From positions 5,128,001 through 5,192,000 of the forward strand of contig NC_015914.1 in the NCBI RefSeq assembly GCF_000222485.1: a stretch of DNA of 64,000 bases. Direction: 5' to 3'. Both the position numbers and the translations under genes were made by a program. Below are positions 26,137 through 33,074 of the stretch, piece after piece. Numbering within the stretch: the stretch's first letter is position 1; each line of letters begins with the position of its first letter. The notes under the pieces were generated by a model. It saw nothing but the letters and a program-made list of their open reading frames with translations, had not been told where the DNA came from and made no database searches. The DNA comes from Cyclobacterium marinum DSM 745 (lineage in GTDB: Bacteria; Bacteroidota; Bacteroidia; Cytophagales; Cyclobacteriaceae).

Positions 26137-26259
26137 ATGTTTTCTTTCACTAAAAAAATAGATATTCTAAATCAAAAACTAAATGCTTTCAAGGATGAGA
26201 AAAAGGGTTTGATGCAGCAGTTATTGATGAGGAAGAAGAAGTTTAATAGTAAAAGATGA
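26137..26259 (+). pseudogene. hsdS: 3' remnant of type I specificity subunit hsdS
   Basis: A 40-codon frame ending in TGA at 26257-26259. KIDILNQKLNAFKDEKKGLM followed by QQLLMRKKKFN matches the conserved coiled-coil C-terminus of HsdS (the KKGLMQ-LL-G-K-type end). The rest of the gene, including both target-recognition domains, is absent. Its stop overlaps the start of the DUF3800 gene (ATGA), so the original operon junction has survived. Confidence 0.6.
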
Positions 26260-26990
26260 AATACTACCTGTTTATAGACGAAAGTGGAGATCATGGCTTG
26301 ACGCATGTCAATCCTGATTTTCCGGTATTCCTGCTCTGTGGAGTACTTATGTCGGAGCAGGCCTACGAGCAGTTGAAGGGAAGCTTCAATCATATTAAAA
26401 AGCAATTTTGGAACAATAAGACTGCAATATTTCATTCTCGTGACATCCGAAAATGCGAAAAGGAGTTTGTTGTATTATTCGACTCTGCGCTAAAGCGCTC
26501 CTTTTATGAGCAGTTGAACCTATGCATCGCTTAGAGTGACTATTCCGTGATCAATGCGGCGATTAGAAAAGATCAGTTCATTAAGAAATACGGAAGGCTT
26601 TCCAATGATGTCTATGAAATATCACTTTCATTTATCATTGAGCGCATTATTTTTTGTTTGGATTCCCTCAATAGAGATGATATTAAACTGGAAGTCCTCA
26701 TTGAGAAACGAGGTAAAAAGGAGGACAGGCAGCTAGCTGAGCATTTTCAGAAATTGTTGGCAAGGGGAACGGGTTATGTAGATGCCACACGATTGAAAAA
26801 CTACGGAATGGCCATCAGTTTCAAATCAAAAATAGAAAATATCAATGGATTACTACTTGCAGATTTGATCGCATACCCGGTGGCCAGATTTGTTATGGAT
26901 CCGAATAGGGCCAATCCGGCCTATGACCTGATTCAACCTAAAATTTATAGAAGAGGGGGTAAATTATATGGACTTAAAATATTCCCTTAA
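26256..26990 (+). pseudogene. DUF3800 protein gene interrupted by an in-frame TAG
   Basis: One continuous frame of 244 codons with a single TAG at codon 93 (26532-26534). Both halves read as DUF3800: YYLFIDESGDHG at the start, GRLSNDVYEISLSFIIER and NINGLLLADLIAYPVARFV in the second half, and GKLYGLKIFP at the end. DUF3800 proteins are small predicted nucleases or metal-binding proteins often found inside type I restriction operons. A Rho-independent terminator follows directly. The split is either a recent nonsense mutation, a base-calling error, or readthrough; the otherwise perfect frame favours a recent event. If expressed, two truncated proteins of 92 and up to 147 residues would result. 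Confidence 0.75.
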
Positions 26991-26995
26991 AAAAC

Positions 26996-27023
26996 AAAAA
27001 GCTGAAATTAATTCCAGCTTTTT
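26996..27023 (+). terminator. Rho-independent terminator after DUF3800
   Basis: Arms AAAAAGCTG and CAGCTTTTT with a 10-nt loop, starting 6 nt after the stop at 26990. A second strong hairpin, CGGGG-ACA-CCCCG (27030-27042), follows and is not followed by a T-run. Confidence 0.7.
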
Positions 27024-27127
27024 GCCGATCGGGGACACCCCGGTCCAATATTTTTTGTTAAACAAATATCACGAATATATACGAGATATACAAATTTGGG
27101 TTGGATCTTATTATAGAACTATAGGCT

Positions 27128-27634
27128 ATGGAAATACCATCATTTAAAGAAGATCATATTAGTCAAATACTAGCATTGCAGGTTTTGCAAACCCTAGGCT
27201 ACACCTATTTGACTCCCGATGAAGCTTTGGCCTATCGTGGCAACAAAACCACCAATTTCATCTTAGAGAATGGTTTGCGAAAGCAGTTGAAAGAAATCAA
27301 TTCAATTCGAGTTAGTTCTACGGAAACATTAGTTTTCAGTGATAACAATTTAAAAGCAGGTATTCAAGCATTGAAAAACCCACCAATGCAGGAGGGTTAT
27401 ATCACAGCAAGTGAATCAGTCTATAACCTATTGACATTAGGTAAATCCCTTGAACAAAACATAGACGGAGACAAAAAGAGTTTTACCCTTCAATACATAG
27501 ATTGGCAACATCCGGAGCAAAACGTATTTCATGTTTGTGAAGAATAAAGCACGATGCGCATGACAATCATAGAGTGTAAGCGACCGGATATGAAAGAGTC
27601 CATCAAACAAGCTATTTACGGAGCACATGCATAA
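27128..27634 (+). pseudogene. hsdR: 5' remnant of type I restriction subunit hsdR (copy 2)
   Basis: A 139-codon frame starting MEIPSFKEDHISQILALQVL and continuing into NKTTNFILENGLRKQLKEIN, the conserved HsdR N-terminus, through WQHPEQNVFHVCEE. A TAA at 27545-27547 interrupts it, and the same frame continues with TIIECKRPDMKESIKQAI to a TAA at 27632-27634. ECKRPD (codons 149-154) holds the E-x-K of the PD-(D/E)xK nuclease motif, but about 30 residues that normally lie between FHV-EE and IECKRPD are missing, so an internal deletion occurred. The translocase domain is absent. The remnant is not a functional nuclease. Confidence 0.75.
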
Positions 27635-27947
27635 AAAATAAAAATGTAACGCTTAAGAATGATGTATTTGAAAACAGACCGGAACAATTTCCTTACTAGT
27701 CAAATAAAACCATTCCACACCCACTTTTAATTGTAAATAATTTTAAATGTTATATAATTTATATTATGTTAAATAGAATAAGTTTAGACCTACCCAACCA
27801 TCTCCCCGCCTCCAAGATAAGCCAGGCTTGCCAATATAATATGGGATCCTTTCTATTTGCTACTTGATTAATTCATCAGCCTTAACAATCCCTTAATTAT
27901 GGCCAATAGACCATTTTAAGATTTTAGGGTATATTTGATAAAATATA
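27635..27947. other. Intergenic region after the hsdR remnant
   Basis: About 310 bp, AT-rich. I see no gene in it. A TATATTTG (27930-27937) lies close to the next gene and is listed separately. Confidence 0.5.
27930..27937 (+). promoter_or_regulatory. Candidate -7 element for the metallophosphatase
   Basis: TATATTTG fits TAnnTTTG and would start transcription near 27944. That leaves a leader of about 22 nt to the ATG at 27966 and almost none to an upstream in-frame ATG at 27948, supporting the later start. No TTG is found at the -33 position. Confidence 0.4.
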
Positions 27948-27965
27948 TTGATAATAACCAAAACT

Positions 27966-29276
27966 ATGAACAAATATTTAAGGCTCCAGCTCCTTACTTC
28001 GATTCTATTCTTTCTTTTTGTCCTTCAGACTCTGGCCCAGACTTCTCCGGCCGGTTTATTCCTCACCTGGCAAAATGACCCTACCAGCACCATGACCATC
28101 GACTGGCATACAAAGGCTGAAGATCAGGCGATTGATTTGTTACATTTCAGGGAAAAAGGAACAGATACCTGGACATCCCTTACTTCCCTTGCTTTTGACT
28201 TTCCTTTTTCAGATCGTAAAATACACCGTTTAGAACTGACAGGTTTAAAACCTGATGTAAACTATGAGTTTCGTGTAGGGGAATTTAGCCGAATTTTCTA
28301 TTTCCGTACCATGCCCAAGACCAATGACCGACCTATCCGTTTTGCTACAGGTGGAGATACTTCTCAGGGAGAAATGTTTAAAAAAATGAACCGGGCTGCC
28401 ATGCAGTATAACCCTGATTTTATTGTATGGGGTGGCGATTTGGCCTATGCCAATGGCCAAAAGGAAAATATTGCCGCTTGGTACCAGTGGTTTGAAGGAG
28501 TTTTGCGTGACCTGGTTACTGAGGATGGCAGAGTGGTTCCTCTTGTTGTTGGCATTGGCAACCACGATGTAATCAATCACCATTACCCCGCTTCAGAAAG
28601 CAATATCAACAAAGGCATAGGCATGCCTGCATTTATTGCCAAGGTAAAACGTGGAGAAATGGAGGAACCTACGGATGAAATGCGACTGGAAAAAGCACCA
28701 TTTTTCTACAGACTATTTGCTTTCCCCGGCCAGCCCGGTTATGGAGTGATTGACTTTGGCAATTACCTGAGCTTATTTATACTGGACAGCTCTCATAGCA
28801 ATCTTATTAGTGGAAGTCAAACCAATTGGCTTCATGAACGATTGGAAGAAAGAAAAGACATGGCCAATATCATCCCGGTTTACCACAAGCCTGCTTACCC
28901 TTCCGGCCGTGTGCAGCCCGGGGGAAACCGCAACCAGTTTTGGTCTCAGGAGGTCCACACACATTGGGTGCCACTATTTGAAGAATATGGTGTACGTGTA
29001 GCCCTGGAAAATGATGACCATACTTATAAACGCAGCTATCCCCTGCTCCGGGATAATATAGACCCCAACGGCATCGTTTACCTGGGAGATGGTTCCTGGG
29101 GTGTAGAAAAAAAGAAGCCCAAAAGTCCGGAGGAAGTTTGGTACCTCAGGAAATCTGCTGAAGAAAATTCAGCCATTATCGCTACCCTACAAGGGAGTCA
29201 CCAACATTTCCTGATGATCAATGAAAACGGAAAGATCATCGATGAATATCCGGAAACATTAAAAATCAAGCCGTAA
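27966..29276 (+). CDS. Secreted purple acid phosphatase-like metallophosphatase
   Basis: A 436-residue protein starting with signal peptide MNKYLRLQLLTSILFFLFVL and cleavage near LAQT. Residues about 28-120 form an FN3-like purple acid phosphatase N-terminal domain (HRLELTGLKPDVNYEFRVG). The metallophosphoesterase motifs follow: GGDTSQ, WGGDLAYANG, GNHD (199-201 in GIGNHDV), YHKPAY and DDHTY in place of GHxH. Two metal ions are therefore expected. The enzyme probably releases phosphate from organic monoesters or nucleotides outside the cell. The gene stands alone in front of a long repeat-rich intergenic region. Confidence 0.8.
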   Translation: MNKYLRLQLLTSILFFLFVLQTLAQTSPAGLFLTWQNDPTSTMTIDWHTKAEDQAIDLLHFREKGTDTWTSLTSLAFDFPFSDRKIHRLELTGLKPDVNYEFRVGEFSRIFYFRTMPKTNDRPIRFATGGDTSQGEMFKKMNRAAMQYNPDFIVWGGDLAYANGQKENIAAWYQWFEGVLRDLVTEDGRVVPLVVGIGNHDVINHHYPASESNINKGIGMPAFIAKVKRGEMEEPTDEMRLEKAPFFYRLFAFPGQPGYGVIDFGNYLSLFILDSSHSNLISGSQTNWLHERLEERKDMANIIPVYHKPAYPSGRVQPGGNRNQFWSQEVHTHWVPLFEEYGVRVALENDDHTYKRSYPLLRDNIDPNGIVYLGDGSWGVEKKKPKSPEEVWYLRKSAEENSAIIATLQGSHQHFLMINENGKIIDEYPETLKIKP

Positions 29277-29349
29277 ACTCAGGTTTTGAAAACTAAAGAA
29301 ATAGATAAATTACATAACGAATTAAGTAAATTAGCTATTTTTTTATTTT

Positions 29350-29395
29350 ACATTTACCTATGGCTTCGACAAGCTCAGCCGCCGGTATTACATTC
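29350..29395. repeat. REP-like repeat, copy 1
   Basis: This copy has ACATTTACCTATGGCTTCG, then ACAAGCTCAGCCGCCGGT. Outer GGCT/AGCC and inner GCTT/AAGC arms allow a small folded unit. Confidence 0.6.
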
Positions 29396-29510
29396 TTTTA
29401 TTGATTAGGTTATTTTTTAGGGCATCCCTTCCTTCTAATTTATTACCGGGCGTTGGTTTTGGTATCCCAAACCGAAAATGAAGAAGCCTGAAGGGCTGAA
29501 ACTATAATAG

Positions 29511-29529
29511 CCACGGGTGAAGCCCGTGG
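29511..29529. repeat. GC-rich palindromic repeat unit
   Basis: A perfect 7-bp stem CCACGGG/CCCGTGG with loop TGAAG. It is preceded by GAAACTATAATAG and followed by TTATGG, the layout of a dispersed hairpin repeat recognised by REP-type transposases. One copy is seen here. Confidence 0.5.
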
Positions 29530-29710
29530 TTATGGAAAGCTACACATTCTTGATTTTGGCGGTATTGTTGCGCTTTTTCTGCAACAATGCTGACAAAATC
29601 ATACTGACGTAAATGCTTTAAGGGACAAAACAAGGGATTTAAATTTTGCACGATTTGTCAAATAGTTTCGGCTTTCTCCAGCAAATCCCAATATTATGTG
29701 ATAACTATTT

Positions 29711-29756
29711 ACATTTACCTATGGCTTCGGCAAGCTCAGCCGCCGGTATTGCATTC
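29711..29756. repeat. REP-like repeat, copy 2
   Basis: Nearly identical to copy 1 over 46 bp, with GCTTCGGCAAGC in the middle instead of GCTTCGACAAGC. Confidence 0.6.
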
Positions 29757-29830
29757 ATTGATTGTTGGGAAGGTTTATAATTGGAATTCTTTGCTTCCTG
29801 ATCCTGATTGGAGCCAAAGAATTGGGAATA

Positions 29831-29876
29831 ACATTTACCATACCCTATGGCTTCGACAAGCTCAACCGCCGGTAAA
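29831..29876. repeat. REP-like repeat, copy 3
   Basis: ACATTTACC, a 5-bp insertion, then CTATGGCTTCGACAAGCTC and AACCGCCGGTAAA. It has the same core as copies 1 and 2. Confidence 0.55.
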
Positions 29877-29883
29877 GCGATCA

Positions 29884-29917
29884 TTTGCCCTGGGCTTGGG
29901 CAGGCTCAACCGTCGGG
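29884..29917. repeat. REP-like repeat, copy 4 (diverged)
   Basis: CCCTGGGCTTGGGCAGGCTC followed by AACCGTCGGG; the same GGCTT-x-CTCAACCG frame with several substitutions, placed 7 bp after copy 3. Confidence 0.4.
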
Positions 29918-30094
29918 AAGCAGTTGAGGCTATCGGTGGATTTTCAGTAGCGATCAGGAGCATTTCCATCCCTGAATTCCACCATTTCGTCACATTTTTT
30001 TGATTGGATCTACTGAAGAGGATATTCTTGTGTAAATATTCAAAGGTTTCAAAATGGGCATGTACCACAACCGAATGCTTTCAATAGAATAACC

Positions 30095-30247
30095 ATGACA
30101 AAAACCAACAAACGTTGCTATATCCTATTGACCATCATAGGATTACTATACAATTGCTACCTGGCTTATGCTGCCATTCAATATTCCAATCAATTAAACC
30201 CACTCAGAACCGAATGCAAAATATTCGGTTTAAATTTTAATTTATAA
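30095..30247 (+). CDS. Small membrane peptide upstream of the sensor kinase
   Basis: A 50-codon frame: basic start MTKTNKRCYI, one hydrophobic helix (about 8-29, LLTIIGLLYNCYLAYAAI), then a polar end with a second Cys (TECKIFGLNF). It ends 11 nt before the kinase start, a spacing typical of co-translated genes. It could be a signal peptide-like regulator or simply a leader. No homology is claimed. Confidence 0.4.
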   Translation: MTKTNKRCYILLTIIGLLYNCYLAYAAIQYSNQLNPLRTECKIFGLNFNL

Positions 30248-30258
30248 ATTGAACAACT

Positions 30259-31674
30259 ATGAAAAATAAACCTTTGGCATTTCGGCAAATCGAATGGTGG
30301 ATCGTTACCCTAGTCTTTCTGATTATTGTTTTGGTCAATATACTCAGTGCAGGGAATGGGGGCTACCATTCATTTAATGATGGTTTAATTGGCTATTTCG
30401 CCAAAATTATAATTCCGCTCCTATTATTTCTAGTCTTCTACCTGTTTCATAAAGTACTGATACCAAATTACCTAAAAAATAAAAAAATGGCCCGCTTAAT
30501 TATTCTAAGCGTTCTTATTGCCATTTTCTCATACATCATCATTACTTTATTTTCTGATGGAGCAAATATTACCAAAGCTCCTTTTACGGCATATTATTTT
30601 AAAATAATGGCCATTTATTTAGGCTATTTGGTTTGGGTGATTTTTTTAAAACAGGTGTTGACACCACCCAAAATGAAGGATTATCAATCCTACAACTCAA
30701 TCCGTTTGGGTAGCATTTTCTTTTTCCTGACTTTATTTCTACTTCAAATTGACCAACTTGTCCATAGGAGTATTGCCTTTATTTTGGCGTTTGCTTTGCC
30801 TTCCATCCTTTTGGTATTGGTTTATAATTATTACCTTATTTATAAAAATCGACAGGCGGGCAATAGAAAGGCTGCCAACTGGTTCAATATTACTTTAATA
30901 CTCTTCTTCCCTGGTACATTTATTTTTATTGGCTTAGTTGAAAATGAAGGAATTCCACTTTTGATAGGTCTAGGCATCGGATTAATGATACAATTGGTAA
31001 TTATTCCAATTTCCAATCTTTCCTTCGAAAAATACCTCGGTATGGTAGGTCAAATTAAAACCCTAAGTCATAAGGTAGAGGTAGGCACGGCCAATTTAAG
31101 CTTTCTAAAATCTCAAATTAATCCGCATTTCTTATTCAATGCCCTGAATACCCTTTACGGTACTGCATTGATGGAAAATGCTGAAAAAACGGCCGATGGC
31201 GTTCAAAAACTTGGCGACATGATGCGCTTTATGATCCATGAAAACCAACAGGATAAAATTCCTTTGAAAAGAGAAATTGCCTATGTAAAAAACTACTTGG
31301 ACCTTCAAATGTTGCGCTTTGAAAATGAGGAAAACCTGTCCGTTGACTTTAAATTGCCAAAGGATGAATGTGAGGGACAAATTGCTCCCATGCTTTTGAT
31401 TCCTTTTGTAGAGAATGCCTTTAAGCATGGCATTAGCACCAAAAACAAGTCTTGGATAAGGATCAACTTACGTTGCATGGAGGGAACGGTGCACCTGGAT
31501 TTGGTCAATAGCATTCATCCCAAAAAAATTACGGATGACCCTAAAGACGAATCCGGGATAGGCTTGGAAAATGTAAGAAAGCGACTAGAGCACTATTATT
31601 CCGGCAAGTTTAGTCTTTCCACCATTTCCAATGAAAGTGAATTTTTCGTACATTTCTCACTTCAGTTGGATTGA
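30259..31674 (+). CDS. LytS/YehU-type sensor histidine kinase
   Basis: A 471-residue protein. The N-terminal 250 residues are six or seven hydrophobic helices with no recognised sensor domain. The His_kinase motif SQINPHFLFNALNTLYG places the phosphoacceptor His at 290, followed by KIPLKREIAYVKNYLDLQML and an ATPase N box PFVENAFKHG and G box GIGLENVRKRL. It should phosphorylate the LytTR regulator next door. The start is 11 nt after a small peptide gene. Its 3' end overlaps only an extended, unlikely version of the regulator frame. Confidence 0.85.
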   Translation: MKNKPLAFRQIEWWIVTLVFLIIVLVNILSAGNGGYHSFNDGLIGYFAKIIIPLLLFLVFYLFHKVLIPNYLKNKKMARLIILSVLIAIFSYIIITLFSDGANITKAPFTAYYFKIMAIYLGYLVWVIFLKQVLTPPKMKDYQSYNSIRLGSIFFFLTLFLLQIDQLVHRSIAFILAFALPSILLVLVYNYYLIYKNRQAGNRKAANWFNITLILFFPGTFIFIGLVENEGIPLLIGLGIGLMIQLVIIPISNLSFEKYLGMVGQIKTLSHKVEVGTANLSFLKSQINPHFLFNALNTLYGTALMENAEKTADGVQKLGDMMRFMIHENQQDKIPLKREIAYVKNYLDLQMLRFENEENLSVDFKLPKDECEGQIAPMLLIPFVENAFKHGISTKNKSWIRINLRCMEGTVHLDLVNSIHPKKITDDPKDESGIGLENVRKRLEHYYSGKFSLSTISNESEFFVHFSLQLD

Positions 31675-31705
31675 GAGAAAGATTAAATTATCAAATACGA
31701 TTAGT

Positions 31706-32365
31706 ATGCTAAAAGCAATTGCAATAGATGATGAAAGAATGGCTTTGGAGGTAATCAAATCTCATGCCTCCAAGGTTTCTTTTATTACTTTAGAAGCTGC
31801 TTTTTCTGATGGCATCCAAGGACTTGAATACCATAGCAACAATCCGGTAGACCTTATATTTTTGGACATCAATATGCCTGATATTTCAGGAATTGACCTG
31901 ATGGCCATGCTTCCGGAAGCTACCATGGTCATCTTTACTACTGCCTATTCTGAATTCGCCGTGAAAGGCTTTGAACTCAATGCCCTGGATTACTTGTTGA
32001 AACCATTTTCCTTGAGTCGGTTTTTACAAGCTTGCCAAAAAGCCCGAGACTGGAAGGCATTGCAACCTTCGGGTGAACCCGAATATATTTTTGTCAAAAC
32101 AACGGATAGCCAACAAAGAATAAATTTTGGCGAGCTATTGTACTGTGAAGCCGCAGGAAATTATGTTAGTCTGCAATTGAAAAATGAAAAGCTAATAAGC
32201 AGGATGACTTTTAAAGAATTGGAAAAGCTACTCCCCTCCTATTTTATCCGTACCCATAGGTCCTTTATGGTCAATAAAAATAAGATTAATAAAATAGAAC
32301 GGCACCAAGTTCAAATAGATGAGCATTTTATTCCGGTAAGTATATCTTATGCTGATTTTATTTAG
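31706..32365 (+). CDS. LytTR-family response regulator
   Basis: A 219-residue protein started at the ATG at 31706, which gives the proper receiver opening MLKAIAIDDERMALEVI; a longer frame runs 25 codons into the kinase gene. Phosphoacceptor Asp54 is in FLDINMPD; Thr and Lys of the switch are in TTAYSEFA and LLKPFS. The C-terminal LytTR DNA-binding domain spans about 118-215 (CEAAGNYVSLQL and FIRTHRSFMVNKNKI). It should control genes in response to the LytS-type kinase 31 nt upstream. No target site is recognisable. Confidence 0.9.
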   Translation: MLKAIAIDDERMALEVIKSHASKVSFITLEAAFSDGIQGLEYHSNNPVDLIFLDINMPDISGIDLMAMLPEATMVIFTTAYSEFAVKGFELNALDYLLKPFSLSRFLQACQKARDWKALQPSGEPEYIFVKTTDSQQRINFGELLYCEAAGNYVSLQLKNEKLISRMTFKELEKLLPSYFIRTHRSFMVNKNKINKIERHQVQIDEHFIPVSISYADFI

Positions 32366-32486
32366 CAAACAAAAGGGTTCCGAGATTTTACATTTTATTT
32401 ACAGAATAAATTCATTATATTAATAATAGACACCATATTAAATAAAAGAACACTTGTATTTGGTTGAGCAAGATTGTGAAAAAGTT

Positions 32487-32744
32487 ATGAAAAACAATTT
32501 AATATACCATCTAGTGCCTAATGCTACGTTCATATTGATACTGTACCCCTGGTTAGAAGGATATCTATCTACCGGTCAATTTGTTATCGCTGCTTTTATT
32601 TATTCTTTCATTTATCATCCTATTATTGATTATTACAGACTTAGAGCTTTGGGTAAAATAAGTGAAAAGGATTTTAAAAAGATGTGGAAATGGGGCACCT
32701 TATACAGATTTAAGTATTACAATCAATTAATGTTTGGAAAGTAG
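32487..32744 (+). CDS. Small hypothetical membrane protein
   Basis: An 85-residue protein started at MKNNLIYHLV; the longer frame adds 11 charged residues. Two membrane segments (about 8-25 and 30-50) precede a basic cytoplasmic tail (RLRALGKISEKDFKKMWKWG). I know no family. It lies 121 nt after the LytTR gene on the same strand and may be a target or a third member of the unit. Confidence 0.5.
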   Translation: MKNNLIYHLVPNATFILILYPWLEGYLSTGQFVIAAFIYSFIYHPIIDYYRLRALGKISEKDFKKMWKWGTLYRFKYYNQLMFGK

Positions 32745-32980
32745 GTAAGCATTATTTTCTTTAGGAAATTCTCTTTGATCGCATCCCTATAGTGAAACGG
32801 ATAAGCCATCCCACTGATTAATTTTTTGTAATTCACCAAGCGCAGTAATCCAAATTAAATCGCCTAGCAAATGAGTCTTAGTTTTAGGAATATTAATTGC
32901 CCTTTGACAAGCTCAGGGTCCGGAAAACCTACTAAGTATTACGAAGACAGGTTCTAGTCCCGAAAAGCCCTAACAAAAAA
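32745..32980. other. Intergenic region with one REP-like repeat
   Basis: About 235 bp with no gene. A diverged REP-like unit, CCCTTTGACAAGCTCAGGG (32900-32918), sits inside it and shares the GACAAGCTCAG core with the units at 29350-29917. Confidence 0.5.
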
Positions 32981-33006
32981 GGCCATCCCTAATATTAGGG
33001 ATGGCC
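32981..33006 (-). terminator. Terminator for the SGNH-like/propeller/cytochrome gene
   Basis: A perfect 26-bp palindrome with 13-bp arms starting GGCCATCCCTAAT and followed on the minus strand by six T. It is 68 nt past the minus-strand stop at 33075. Confidence 0.8.
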
Positions 33007-33074
33007 TTCTGAATTATTGTATAACTGGTGAAAGGCCTTTGAAATTCAATTTAACAGCCTTTACCATTATCAAA

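Larger units (their letters stand above)
29277..30094. other. Repeat-rich non-coding region
   Basis: The 818 bp hold four related short repeats, one GC-rich hairpin repeat and another 8-bp hairpin ATTGTTGC/GCAACAAT (29564-29571, 29581-29588). A 101-codon frame at 29698 passes through three repeat copies and has no homology signal, so it is not called. The region looks like an accumulation site for REP-type elements. Confidence 0.6.

Noticed and set aside
29698..30003. 101-codon frame with LRQAQPP repeats
   Set aside because: It passes through three copies of a non-coding repeat and has no signal of its own.
29350..32918. Possible CRISPR array from several similar repeats
   Set aside because: The spacing is irregular (75 to 3000 bp), units vary, and no cas gene is present.
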